A stretch of 64,000 nucleotides of DNA. Origin: MWEH01 sp964392385. Lineage in GTDB: Bacteria; Bacillota; Clostridia; Christensenellales; DTU072. Where the stretch lies: assembly GCA_964392385.1 (NCBI GenBank), contig CAYMPR010000003.1:9228-73227 (forward strand). The letters are read 5' to 3'. Made by a program: the position numbers and the translations under genes. The notes beneath the pieces were generated by a model. It saw only the letters and a program-made list of their open reading frames with translations, ran no database searches and was not told the origin of the DNA. Within the stretch, counting starts at the first letter, position 1. Every line of letters starts with the position of its first letter. Shown here in pieces: positions 20,001 through 35,000 of the stretch.

Positions 20001-23000
20001 ATGGTTGTTATTATTGTTCTGTTATACTTTGCATCTTTTGCAACGCTATTTCCTTCTGGTCCAAAGGAGATTTGTGCATCAATTAGCCTTCCGGTATATA
20101 GATTTTCTGTCTCGGTTGCTCTTCCTGTACGAGTATCTCTAATTCTATAATTATCGGCCGTCAGATTAATTACTATTTCCTTATATGCATTGTTTATAAA
20201 GTTCGAGGTGAAGTTTTCACCATCAGCTTTTTTAACTACTATAATTGCTCTTCTATAATATGAGAAGTCTTCGCTTAAAAAGTCTTCACTGTATTTTGTT
20301 TCATAAGGATTAATGTTTATAGCAGGCATATACTCTACGAAGTTAGCACCTGTTGCCATACGGCTAACATATATTCCTTGCAATGTTCTATCAATTACAG
20401 TAACTGGAATTTCAATTGACTGAATAGCACTCATTCTGCCATTTTCTGGGTTTAGAACATAAATTGAAACAAGAGCTGCCATATTATTATCGCGGTTAAA
20501 TTCTCCACCAGTAGTAGTCATCGCATCAACTATCTTATCAAAGTCCCAATCAATACTTAGTTCAAGTTTATTAGCTCCGCCCTCAAATATTGCTATTGCT
20601 TGAGAAGCTAACCCAACAAAGCCTTCATAAGGATCAACTACTAAAGAGGTTATTCTGCCATTTTCGGTTCTAATTACACTATTTTCTGGTAAAGCACCTG
20701 CGACTTCTAAGCTTTCAAGTTTACTTGGTGCAATATATACAGGTATTTCAAATTTTTGTTCAAGTGTTGGGTGACCTTTAGAAAGTGTTGCAAGTACATT
20801 GTATCTTCCGCCTAAGAAGGAGTATCTAATGTTTTCTACAGTCCAATCAAGCGTGTACTTTTCTTCAGCTCCACTTTCAAAGGTAACTGTAATACCTTCT
20901 TCAAATTGAGCTACATCAACTATTATCTTGGAAAACTCTAATCCGTCCACGCTCTTTGAGGCATGCTTTCTAATTATTTCGTCTTCGGCTACTACATCGC
21001 TAAAGGTATATCCACTAGTAGCGGTGCCCGCTAAGTATTCTGCATTATTTAAATCAATTAGACCTCTATAGAACACATAGTAAGTGTTAGTAGATGCGTT
21101 GTAATACACTGCAACTATGCTTCCCTTTAACCTTGTAGATGTAATTTCGCTATCCCAGGTCCTAGTCACTTCTGGCCATAATGTCGAATCAAGTTTTGTT
21201 GAGGAGGCAATTACACTGCTAAAGCTTGTTATATCAGGAGTAATTATTCCTGTATCAATATTTCTATTGCTTATAGCAACTACTGTGCATGTGCCTATTG
21301 AGGTAAAGTCAATTGGCTCATATACGCTTCCGGTAAGGTCAGACGCACCATACCAAGTCTTCATACCAACAGCAATTCTTTCTGATACATCAATAATTTG
21401 CGGTAAGCTTTGTCTTACTTCAATACTTGGCTTGCCATCAATTATAGTTGAAACAGTATTACCTAGCTTATCAACAATCTTTTCAACGCCACCAAAGTTA
21501 ACCGTCTTTCCAACTGATAATGGGAATGATTGATTTAGACTTCCTGTATAGGCAAAGTTAGTTTGTTGATATTTAACATCGAGATACAAATCATTTCTAT
21601 AATTTGTACTTACTTTCAAGNNNNNNNNNNNNNNNNNNNNNNNNNNNNNNNNNNNNNNNNNNNNNNNNNNNNNNNNNNNNNNNNNNNNNNNNNNNNNNNN
21701 NNNNNNNNNNNNNNNNNNNNACGCTCTTCCAAATAACCTCATGATTTTCAACAGTTGGCACTCCATCAATAGTTACTGTTACTTTTGCATATTTAGGTAG
21801 ATTAATTCCATCAAATCCATAAAACTCGCGCGCTGTAAATTCAGTTGTATATGCTGCATCTTCAAAATAAACGATATCTGTTACGTTTCTTGCCTTCTCA
21901 TTTACATAGGTTATTGTTAAAGTTTGTTTATTTGCAATCTTTGAGCCAAGGGTTACTGTCCCAAGTATTCCAGTTGCTTTTCTATAAAAGTCTAATTTGT
22001 CAGCTCCTAAATCAAAGCTTGCAGGAATTACTTCAGTTATTCCGCCAGTAGTAGTAACGGATAAGGTCTTTGGCATTACAAAGTTCATCGGGTCAACAAT
22101 GCTCATCGTGGTATTACCACCAACAGTTACTATACTGTATTGACCTTCAACGGTTACATCATTAATTCCAACTACTCTTCTGTCTCTTACGTAGCCTTGT
22201 GCTGCGCTTAGAGTAAAGGGTATTTCTTGTTCCCAAATCATAGTAGAAGGATCGCTTAGGTTATAGCCTTTATTTGCAACTTTAATGACGATTCTAACAT
22301 CTGCCCCAGTATTTACCATGCCGTTTTCAGGATATAGTAGTCTCCAAGAAACTATATCAAAAGCATCTCTAGTTACTTTAGTGTTAGCAATTCCATATAT
22401 ACTTGCGCTTATATATCTACTTAAAACTGGATTATCCGCTTGAGATAAGAGTGCGTCAATGTCACCTACAAGTAGTGGGTTGGCAGAATCAGTTAACCCA
22501 AGTATATAATCAACGTCTCTAGTTTCTGCGTAATATGGGCTAATTGGCATTACTGGAATAGTAAGCGAATCTAAAGTGGATTGCTTCATTGTAGCCCTTA
22601 CGTTCTTGATTAATACTGTTCCAAAAATTGGATCACTAACTAATATATCTACGTAGTAGAATCTACCTCTAAATGATGGGTCTTTGAAGCTGATTTCTTT
22701 ATAGTATCTCTTGCCTGAATAATCAATGTAATTGCCTTCTGTATCTTGTACTTCAATAAAGTCTAAGGATGAAGTTCCGTTTCCTTCTGCGAATGTTGAA
22801 GAAGTAAAGCCAATATATACTTTAGTATTTACTGGAGCAAGATTAGTTAAGCCATTACTAAATATTACTTTCTGAGTCTCGGTAATCTTTGCAGCATTCA
22901 TCGTAGACTGTACGCCATTTAGATAGTATGAAGTGTATGGGTAAACATCAATGCTAGTTACGCTTGTAGGTATTCTTTGCTCAATCGTAAATGGAACATC

Positions 23001-26000
23001 AACAAATTGGTGATATGGCTCAACGCCTACTTTTGCTCTAATTGTATAAACCCAACTTGTGCCTTGTGCCCCCATATAATTGTATCTAGAAAGCGCCGCA
23101 TCTGGGTATACCCAAACAAAGTCTTTGCCTTCAACTAAAGTTCCATTAAGTACAATATTATCTATGTCATAACCATACGAAACATTAATTGAGGAAGGAA
23201 GATTAAAGCCATTATTATTAAACGGGGTTATTGTTCTAACAGGTACCAAGGTATTTAAATTGGTTGCAACAATTGTTCTTGGAAGCACCTTAATTGTAAC
23301 TGTCACATTTTGTATATTTCCAAGAGCATCTCTAAACTTAATAATTATTGGATAGTCTGGATGGACAAGTAAGCCTGCATCATAATTATCTAGAGATGTC
23401 ATATCAATAGAATCTATTGCCCATCTTGAAATTGTCTCAGTTATTTGTTCTCCAAGCCCATCAAGTAGAGGATTTCCAAGTGCATCATANNNNNNNNNNN
23501 NNNNNNNNNNNNNNNNNNNNNNNNNNNNNNNNNNNNNNNNNNNNNNNNNNNNNNNNNNNNNNNNNNNNNNNNNNNNNNNNNNNNNNNNNAACCATATTTT
23601 GACCTTGCTCGTACATCACGTTTGTATAGAATCTCGAGCTAATCTTATCAATTCTTTCGGCAACACAGTTCTTAACTCTTACAGGAACCTGTATAGATAC
23701 TCTTGCTGCGTCTTTACCCTTTAATATAACGCCAGATGCTTGAGGAACTGAAGGAGTATTAGAATATGTCAACTTAACATAAGCTGTTCCACCTTCATAA
23801 CTAATATTCGTATTTGAAAAGTCCCAATCTAAATTATCAAACACATAGCGCTTATAGAGATAGTCTTGAAGTAAGCCAGTTGAGGTGGTAAATTGTTTAG
23901 CAGTTCCTAAATCTGGGTCAATTTGCTGATATTTAGCGGCATATGCAAGCATAGTAGGAAGTAGTTGCCTATATTCCTCTTCATCAAAGGTTAATGGATT
24001 AATTTCTGGTAAATCTATAGCTTTACTTAAGTTATTGGTATCTTGTACATAACCACCGATATGGCTTTCACCAGTTTCAGCAAGCCTTAAATTAAGTGTA
24101 GATTCTGGATCAATTATAAGCCCGGGTTCTACTCTTGCAGGTATCTTTGTAACCATCTTTAAAGTATCATTCCAGCCATAAATCATATTTCCAGCGTAGC
24201 CCACGATATACCCAGTTGATCCATCGGTTCTAGGAGTCATGTCTAAGCGGGACAAATCCCAATACATCATGGATCCTGCGCTTTCACTGGAGTCTCCATC
24301 TGCAAAGCTAACCATATTTCTCTTTGGTAGTAGATCAGCTAGCGTAGTAATTGTATATGAGCCATCTGGCTTTAAGTTAGATCTAACTCCACCAAATCCC
24401 TCTTCGCCAGCCCAAGATCCACCAATTGCTGTAAAGGCCATTAAGTTATATGGATCGTGGAATATAATTTCACTTGGAGGAACTAGATAGTTCTTGCCCA
24501 TATAGTTACCATTTTGATAAGGAGTAAAGTACTCTCCTCCCAAATTAGTAACTGCTCTTAGTCTTAAGCCTGTGTTATATATATCAAGCTCTAAATATCT
24601 ATCATCTTTTGCACTAATTATGTCTACTGCCGTCTTTTCAGCTTCAGTTCTTAATCTATATTCATAGTGCTCTGGAACATCACCGTCTTCAGCTACATAC
24701 ATATATGAAGATGGTCTACCATTTAAGAAGTCCTCATCATCAAAGTGTCCATAAACATCACGTACATAAGTAGTTCCTATAATCTTTCTAGTTACAACTC
24801 CTTGTGTATCTTGAGTATACTCGTAGTCGTTAATCATAATGTATGAGTTAACTACATTGCTATCAATCCATCTCTTTATCATGGCATATACATCTTCATA
24901 CTCAGGTAGTGGGAAGCCATCTTCATCAAACATAACTGAGTCAGCTCTAAGTATCGTTCCTTTTGTAATGAACATGTTTTCATCAGTTACTTGCCCATAT
25001 CCAAACTCGTACATTGGATCATCATCCACCTTATCAGGGTCAAGAAGATTTCTTGAGTGCAAGTAGCTTGCGCCGTTAACAAATAACAGGATTCTTTCAA
25101 ATAAATTATTGAAGTTTGTATTTAAAAATACCTTAGCGTAAACGCTTTGATCGCGGAATATATGTTCTCTTTCATATCCAACCTCAAGGTCGCCCTCATC
25201 ATCAATTTTGGGAGTGCCAACTACTAAAGTATTACCATCCTTGTCATTTGAGCCAACTAGTACTGTTCCCTCTTCTAAGATGCCTTCATGCGCCAGTAAG
25301 TCCTTTACATTAGTGCGTTTTTGATATCTTTCTGGGCCATACTTCTTGCCCTCTATTTCTACGTTTTCAACGTAAGATGGATCAGGAACACTCCCTAGTT
25401 CAACCATAGTTGAGGCTACATCTTCAGCTTGAAGCGGGCTGTTTTCTAGATCTTTTTCCTCAATCATTGAGTAAGGCGTAGTTAATGGGAATAAGTGTGA
25501 AATCAACCTAGTTGCTTGGTCTAAAATATTATCAACAAGCTCAATACCAAACACAAACTGAATTGCATCCATTAGGGTTGAGTTCATTGAGCCAAGGGCA
25601 AATTCAAGTATGAAGTTAATAAGTCCGCCAGCTTGTCTAGGAGGAGCTGCATATAATGTACGGGTATAATCCTTTCTTGTAGCATAGACGAAGTTATAAA
25701 TGTTTTCATCATCACTTTCATCAAAGTAACCCTTGAATTTAAGCCTTTGAACATTAGTATCAGATGCGTCAGCAGGAATTGCAGCAAGGTCACGCGGCAA
25801 GTATTTTTGATCAGGAGTAATATTCCCATAACCTATCATATTAAACAGGATATTATTAACCATTCCTAAAATGTTGCCTATAAAGTCAGGTGCTAGCCAA
25901 AGCTCTATATATGAAACTGCATCGTTAGCATCATATGGACCTTCTTTATATCCATTAGTATAGTTAATCCATGGAACAAACCTTGTCTTACCCTTTTCAT

Positions 26001-29000
26001 CAACTGTTGAGGAAGTAAAGTCAACATCTGGTATTGCACCAAGAGCAGCATTTCCACCCTGTTTTACTAACCATTCAACTACTGCTCCACCTACTCCGCC
26101 ACCGACAAGATTTCCTAGCCAAGAAGCAGCAGCGCCAATGCCTTGTCCTGCAGCCCAGTTAATACCAGCATTTAGAACATCTTCGCCCATCTTGTTTGCC
26201 CAATTAGCATATGTTAGAGGAATTCCGTCTTCTGTATAGCCTGGGTTAGTTACATCTTGTTCGCCTGGGTCATCACTTGATGCATCTAAATAATCTGCCC
26301 CAAGTCTAATTCTTACACCCTGTATCATAGATGTAGCAACAGTAGGCTGAGCCGACCAATGTTTTGGCCTTTGCACTAATGTATAATTAAAAGCTAGATT
26401 GTTATCAGCAGTTGTTAAAGTTACAGTATCTTTGTTGCTGTTTTTATATAAAGTTGAGCGAATCTTAATGGTGTAAGCTCTATCAAGTGGCATCTTTTCT
26501 AATTTCAAAACGCCATCAACCATAATATCACTTGCTACTTTATCTATCTTATAGACTTTATTGTCGTAGAAATTACCATTGCCATCTACTGCTCTACCTT
26601 GAGCGGTGTAGTCACGTGGCATATTTTGGTGATAAGGATAGAAAATAGTATCCCAATATCCATTATCATCTTCGCCTGCAGCTTCAGGACCAGTTAAATT
26701 GAAGGCATATTCATTTACATTAGGAACAAAGTAGTAAAGCTGATCGGTATTGCCACTAAAGCTATCTGTGTCTCTTAAGGTTCTTCCACCATATTCTAGC
26801 CAAACTTCAACGTCTTGATCGTTAACTGCTAGTATCTTACCAGCCATTATGCCAACTACTATTTGATTTTTAGATGGATATGCTCTAATTTCAATTATTA
26901 CTCCTCTAACGTAGCTTACTGCGTGATAGAAGATATAATTTATCTTTTCGGTAATTTCGTATGCAGGAATTGGATTTCCGCCATCAATTACTGTTTCACT
27001 NNNNNNNNNNNNNNNNNNNNNNNNNNNNNNNNNNNNNNNNNNNNNNNNNNNNNNNNNNNNNNNNNNNNNNNNNNNNNNNNNNNNNNNNNNNNNNNNNNNN
27101 GAAGTTGATGGATAGTTAAAGTAAACGCCTACATTTGCAAGAGGTACTGCCCCAGTTCCACTAGAATTATCTCTAATTGTTCCGCTTATTGTTATTTGAC
27201 CATAATTATATTCACCATATGGCGCTAAATGGTAATTTGCTTCGCCAGCTGGCACATCTCTGTATGGCATAACAGATACATATTGAGCGCTCTCATGAGG
27301 TTGCGGGTAATTATTATATACATTTCCAGCAGGAGCTACTAACCTTACTTCGTAAGTCATTGGAGCTACAACATTAATGAAAGCATATTTACCATCTTTA
27401 TCAGTTACTGTATAGTAATATCTTGCACCATTTGCCCAAAGTTCAACTGTTGCACCTTCTACGTTTTCAATTACTGCGTCTCCGCCTGTTATAACACCAT
27501 ATAAACTGCCATGAGCATAAGGCTCGGGATCAGTTGCAGGCGACGGAAGTAGAGTTGCTAGAAGTGTTGGTAGATATAAATACATTAACGGAATTCCACC
27601 AGCACCCTTACCAATTAAATCATCAACTATTTGTCCAACTCTTAGTGGATTACCATACCCTGTTGCATTTCCAATAACTCCAGCAAGCCAGTCCGATAAT
27701 ATTGGGGTAATTAGCGCGTTAACCGCACTACCAATAATTCCTCCAACGCCTGGGAATGCAGCATTTAAAATGGCACTAATAATTGCACCCATTATCGAGT
27801 TAATTGCACCTGATATATCAATAACAAGTATTGAAGCAAGGGACAAATGTAAGGTGTAGTCTCTAAGGAACGCCCTTAAGCTTTGTGGTACCCAAGTGGA
27901 CGGATCAGGATTTTCTTCAACGCCAGCTACTTGAGTAAATTGAGCAATTCCAATTTCAAGCATATTAGTTGATGTCTTATTTAGTCTTAGTTTTAATCTT
28001 CTATATGCGTTATCTAAATACACAGGAGTATATGGCTTTATAACTCCACTTAAGGCGTCTCCAAGGTCCCATCCGCCAATTACAAGGCCCGATACTCCAC
28101 CAATTGAGGCATAACTTGCATCATATAGCGCTGAGAAATCATAAGTGTTACTGTTATGTGTGCCTTGACCAAAGTAGGTAGGGCCAGTTGAGTAGTTGTT
28201 TGCTAAATCAAAGCTCGCTAGGTCAATACTTCCCGCACCGCCGTATCCAATATTTCTTAAGTAGAAGTAGTCATTTCTCTTATCAATATATATAGTAAAG
28301 TCGTTAAACTTAATTGCATCCACTACTGATTGGATTAAATCTAGCATTTCGATATTGAGTGCGCCCATCTCACCAGTATCAGTTACACCCATACCAATAC
28401 CAACAACACCACCAAATCTTTCTTTTCCAAGAATCTTAGTAACTTTAAGTTGTGATGCAGCTGACCCAATCTTAAACTTAAGTCCATTTTCAGGAATGTT
28501 AATTGATAGAGAGTTTCCAAGCTTATCAAGCTTAAGTCTCATTTCAAGGTTATTAAGTCCTGCTTTAATGTTAATACCCATTCTAATATCGGCAATCTTT
28601 GGTAGATTTCCGCCTAGGGAATCACCAGCAAGAACAGAAAGTATTGCCATATTGGGATTAAGGATTATTTCCTCGTTTGTCATTATAAAGCGGAATAGAG
28701 GAGCATCAGTTGCTATAACTAAATCTACTGCCGCATTTTCAGGGTTGTTGTTTTCTAACAGCTTACTAGCTGTAGGTATTGTGGCATTTTGAGGACCATT
28801 TTCTGGAGCATTCATCTCTTGCTCTGCGCCACTAAATAAGTCGTTAATTATTGATGAAATCTCAATACCATTACCATCTCCTAAGAAATCTCCTAGGAAG
28901 GAATTCAATATGCCCATTATGTCAATACTCTTTACAGCAGCTTGGAATAATCCAAGCCCTTGCATGTCGGCATATATGGCATTATCTTCACCTAAGAAGT

Positions 29001-32000
29001 AAAGTCCAAGTAATAAATCTTCGCCATAACCAATCTTCATTGATAGTGTGGTCTTTGATAAATCTACTAAGTTTCCATATATAGCTAGTTGGAAAGTAAA
29101 GACCATAACACTGTTTTGAGCATCGAGTGTTACTGAATTTGCTGGAAAGCCCGCAAGTGTTTCAAGCAGTCTTTCAATAGCAAATATTTGTGGCGACTTA
29201 TTTGCAGTAGATCTTGTTCTAACCCTAATTTCCATATCAAGGCTAAGGCCTATTTCAGTAATAGCCGATATATCTTCAAATTGTATAGGATTAATTGTGC
29301 CATATAAGAGGCCTTCTGGGGATAAACCAGGTTCATAATCTGGGTCGCTTGTAAAGGTTGAGTATCCTGGTCTAAAGTTAACTCCAAGCCTCATTGCTTT
29401 TTCATATGGAGAATCATCAGTTAATCTCATAATGATTCCTGCCATATTATCAACTTTTGAATAACCAATGGTTAAGTTTCTAAAATTAGAAATAATGAGG
29501 TCTGCTCCACCAAACAAGTTTTCTGTAGCTGGATTAGAGGTAATATTAGCAAGTAATGATACAAGTAAAGCGCCTGTTATTCCAATAGATACTTCTTCGC
29601 TTCCAAAGGTTAAAAGCATTAGTCTATTATCTAAAACATAATCTTTTAGATTAACTCTTTGAATTCCTTCTTTAATGGCATTTTGTGGCGCTTCTGGATC
29701 AACTGGGGTCTCCGAACTGCTATTTAATAGTCCTGATACCATGTCTACAATTATTGAACCTATTTGAAGATTTTCCATCTTCATTGCAGGGAAACCAAGG
29801 CCCGAAAGGTCTGCGTAAATCGTGCTACTTTCAACCATTTCACCGAGGCCATTAACAATGTATCCTCCGTGATAGGTTAATTGCATCATTGTCTTATCAT
29901 TATATGTTAAAGCAAGTTGGAATCTAATAGGTACTAAATCGCCAAAATCTATATACACCCTTAAATGAATTCCAATTGTTATATTAAGTTCTTCGTTTGG
30001 TTGGAATGCAAAGTTAAGTTGAGATAAGCTTCCTAAAATTCCTGTTGGATTACCTCCACCAATTATATTAATTAATGATTGAATAGTTTCTGAGAAGTCG
30101 TAAAAGCCTATAACATTATCATCAATGCCAAACTCAAGATTTACTTCAAATTCCCATTTATAGTCAGATAATGGCTTAAACTTGTTAGCAAAATATTGCT
30201 CATATTGCATATCATCAAAGCTACCTTCTGGTGCATCTGGGTTAGAAGCTAGGAATAAGTCAACTAGATAAGAATTCATCTTGCCGTAGTAGGCCGCTTC
30301 TCTAAGCATATTGTTTTCGCCAATACCGATATCTAGATTATCAAGCATGACAAACAAGTTATATTTACTCTTTGCACTTGCTGCAGCAATAATTACTTTA
30401 TATGAACCTGCTTCACTAGGATCAGAGACTGCTCTAATCGTGAAGGAAAGCCTTGACTCTCTATCTATTAATTGGTGTGCTCCTTCTGTATCTCCTGGAA
30501 GTGGATTAGTCATCTTCCACTCGTAACCTTTTGCTCTATAGTAATCAGAAATTTGCTTAACCATACCATTTGCAAGTAGTTTCTTAATTGCTGCTGCTTC
30601 TTCAGGTGTATACTCACCTTCGTTAAAGTTATAGCTATCTAGTGGATCATACACTAGGAAGAATACGTTTTGATATCCTGAATTTTCTCTTGCAAAGTCT
30701 TTTGTAGGATCTTGTTCGTCTTGTCTAACAAAAGCTTCTTGTATTTCAGGAATTTCTTGGGAGGGTATTATACCTGCAATTGTTTGAAGTTCGAAATTGG
30801 TTAGGAAATCTTCCTCGTATTTATTAATCTCTTCAAGGACATAATCAATAGAAGCTCTATTCATTGAGAAGTTTCCAAGGCGAGCAAGAGTTATGTTATT
30901 CATGTTGATTTTATATAGTGAGGGCGAGAAGGTTATAGCCATAATAACTACATAGCTATCACCCTTTGCGTAGTATTGAACTGAAGCATGTTCGGTAAGA
31001 GTTGAGCTATAATATGATCTATAATCATCAAGATCGGTTCTGTTTCCAAATAGAGAGGCAGGAACTCCACCACTTAAGTATGTTCTATTTAGTACATAGT
31101 CCCCAATTGCATTTCTTAAATCAATTGCCTTTAACTGCCTTGTGGCGTTATCCATGCCACCAACACCCACAAAATGGTCTTCAATTCTAAATTGTAAATA
31201 GTGAACTTCACTATCTGATATGTTTTCAGCCTGTGCCGCTTCAGCATCTAAATAATATCCCGTTTGAGAAATTAATTGTTTATTACTTCCTTCAAGATAT
31301 ACTTGTGCTGCTTGCATAAACTTAAAGTCAGTAGGATCAAGAACACCCTTTGCCGCTTCTTTCGATTGCACAACGGCTTTAACTACATCGTCGTTCATGC
31401 TTACGCCAACTGATGACACTAAATCGCCAATCTCAATTCCTGTAAGGTCTACTGCTGCTTGATAATCTAAGCCGACTCTGATTCTAACAAAGTTATTTGT
31501 GGTATCAATATCTACTGCAACTTCACCTAAATTCTCGCTAAATGGGAAATTAAGCATAGTGTTTAAGAATGTTGATAGAGCGGTTCTAGCTATAACTAGA
31601 GAGATGAATCCCTTTCTAATTAATAAGCTTTCTACAATACCTAAGTACCAATTCGAGGCTTGCTCTTCTTCTTCAGGGGTATATGGATCTTCTGCATTCT
31701 CCGAGCCTTCATAGTATGTAGTTGTTCCTTCTTCGGTTATATAATTATATTCAACTATATTTCCAAATAAACTATTACTTGGATTTTCAGGATCTTCAAG
31801 TAAGTCAGGGCGTCTAGCAGTTATTTCATCGGGAAGAATAATACCTATTCCTGTTGCTAAAGATATTATTATTGGGTCAATGGTATCATATTGCAAATTC
31901 TCGCCAATAGAGGTAAGCATATCGGTTATATTCATCTTAAGGAACTTCTCGAAGAACTCACCGCTAATTAATACTCCATCAAATCCTTCATCTTTTAGTG

Positions 32001-35000
32001 CATTAATAGTTAAATAAATTCTTATGCCTTCTTGTTCGTAAAGCGCAGGGTCACCATTTAAACTGCCAACTATATATAACGAGAAGAACTCTTGATCGAC
32101 TGCACCTTGAGAGTCTAGAGATAAGGCTTGAACAAGCACATTTATTGCCCATTTATCTAAATCAGTTAGTTTTACGTCAAACTTTAATCTTAAAGTAACA
32201 TCTCCCACCATATCCTCAAGTGCTTGGATATAGAAGGCAGCACCAATTTGATTGCCAAATTCATCTTCTTCGTTTGCAAATATTGAGCTCCAGTTTAGGA
32301 CATATGACATAAAGTCAGCGCCAAGGGTTAAATCAATACCGCCATTTACTCTCCATTCAACGTCACGAGTATCAAAGCACGATGCATAGTAATCAAGCAT
32401 TGCCTGGTCAGTTGTCAAGAATTCATATCTTTCGTTAAAAATTTCTCTTCCAACTCTAAATGAACTGTGATGTAGTAGCGATAATGTTGCACTAAATCCA
32501 CCAGCTTGATATTTACTTCCATCTGGTTCCTCAACTTCTACAGCTTCTTTAGTTATATTTAAGTCTAAACTCATTCCGCCATTTTCATCAAAGAATAATC
32601 CGAGGTGCATTCTATCCATAATGGTTTCAAATATTGCACCAACTGCAGTAGGATCTATTTCAAACGCCCCCTCTCCTCCACCAATACCTAATACATTCAT
32701 TAATGTTTCAGCAAGAGACTCAAGTAGACTATTAGTAACCATTATTCCAAAGCCATATGAATTCAAGAAAATTATAGGTCTTATAGTTGAGCCAACCATA
32801 CTACTTGCAGAATTTAACATTTTAAGTATTGGTGATGCTGCTGCGTTTTCAGGGCCCGCTGGCTCTTCTTCCACGACCGTATCATCTTCAACTTGCTCCA
32901 TATCGAACAAGTTATACATAAAGTTTCTAATTAATCCAGTTATATCAATATCAACTATTGCTATATCAATATGTGTATCAAACAACTCTAAACTTGCATA
33001 TAACACATTGTTGACAAAATATCCCTTTAATATGCTTTGTGCGTTAGCAACTGTGCCACTCGTGTTGTCTAATATCTTAAAGCCTATATCAAGTTCTGCC
33101 ATTATCGCAGTATTAATCAAAGCAAGATTTGTCGAAACTAGCTTACTTAAATCAACAGCTAGTTTAACGTTTATGTATGCGTATACCGTTTCGTCTCCAC
33201 CTACTGTTAAGAAATCAGTAGTAAACTCAGGAGCCTCAAGACCTAAAAATGCATAAACTGTCTTTAGTAACTGGTCGAGCTGTAATCTTCCATCTGCTAA
33301 GTCAATACTTAATGACATATTAACTTCAGTGCTAATTGCAAGTTCGCTATATGAGGTATATTCTAGCCTTTCTTCGGGAGAAATTAATGGAGGAATTGTG
33401 CTTTCTATTCCATATGGAGTTAAGACTTTGCTTTCTGATAGTGCATCAATTGAAATTTCTTTTCCAAGTATTCTAAGAGCAAGATATACCCTTCCTTCTT
33501 TTCCGCTAGATAAAGTCCCAAGTATTTCCTCGGTATCGACATTTACTACATACATAATGCCATCAGTTAAATATACCTTGTGGTTAAATGTAGCACCAGA
33601 AGGATTATAAAGAGTAACAACATCGGGATAAACCTTTGCAGAAAGAGCGGATCCACCAACTACTATATTTCCTATTAAAGCATTAGCTAAAATATTTAAT
33701 AAATCTTCATCAACTAAGTTACTGTATCCCAGTGTTTCCGAGAAAATCGACTTAACAGAGTTGTCTAGCGGATTGTATACCGTCATTTCCCCTTGTTTGT
33801 CATAAATGTTATAAATAATCTCGTCATCTGGATTAATTACATTGTATACAGTGGTTGCGGACTCTAAATTAACGCCCACTTCGATTTCTGCATCTGGAGT
33901 AACGCCTAGCGTCGCATTAGGTCTTAAAACCCCATCGAGTAAACTCTCTACATCAAGCTCAAGGCCTAACATAGAAACGAGGGCAAGTATCATCTCATAA
34001 GTAATTAAAACGACAAACCCTTCATCTTCTCCAAGTAAAAGTTTGACTATGCCGGTTATTCTTTCTTCCTCATCTTCAGCGTTTAGTAAGGCGGAAAATG
34101 ATGGGAATCTTAAAGCAAAGTCATCTTCAATAGCTTTTTTCTCTTCCTCTGAAAGTGAGGCTATATATTCAGTTGTACTCATTCCACCTGAAGAAGCTGC
34201 ATCAATTGCTGCATTTGGTGCACTTAAAGATGGCCCATAGCTACTATTTTCTGGAGGAGTGGTTTCTTCCCCTGATATTACGCCACCTAAAAATCCAAAC
34301 AAATAATTGACACTTTCTAATGTTACTTTTCCAAGACCTAACGAGGATAAGTCAAGATATATATCCTTATCAAGTCCATCTAATCTATTAATTAAAGTTG
34401 CAGAGATATTAAACTTCTCTGGAGCACTCTTTGAATAAATATTTACTGTTGCTTGAATTGTATCCCAAATACCAAATAGCCCACCCATAATGCCTGTAAT
34501 TACATTAACCTCAATTACTATAGTGTCACCAAGTTGTCCAAGAGCAAGTATTTGTGGGAGTGCAGTGATTAATGGACTATTTTCATCAAAGAGGGAAGCG
34601 AGAGGACTATCTTCACCAATTGCGCCACCAATCATTCCGTTTGGATCAAGCAATGACTCAAATAAATCCTGAAGCTGTACAACGCCTTCATCAACGCCTA
34701 GTTCAATTTCAACCGCGGCTTGTAATTGAATCGTGTTAACATCCGTTCCTTTAACATAATCAGCAGCTTGAGGGCGAATAAGAACGGTATTGTTCCAGCC
34801 TTCAAATTGTACTCTAATGCCATCAATACCAAGACCCAAACCAAGTACTTCAGAGCCTTGCGCCTCTGCAGATACATCTACTCCTATAATAAATGTGCTG
34901 AGTTTAGGAGCTAAATAAATCATTGCAACTAGTTCACTAAACACGGCTAGATCAGCCATATTAAGAAATCTTAGTATAGTATTAAACGCTGTCTTTGTTG

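Noticed and set aside
17018..23600. Frameshifted or decayed end of the giant gene
   Set aside because: Frame changes occur only at N runs of unknown length; the sequence between them is fully open.
32621..33256. Plus-strand open frame of 211 codons inside the giant gene
   Set aside because: A mirror of the giant gene in the opposite frame, Ser/Ile-rich with no homology features; the same holds for 41072-41812 and 28355-28792.
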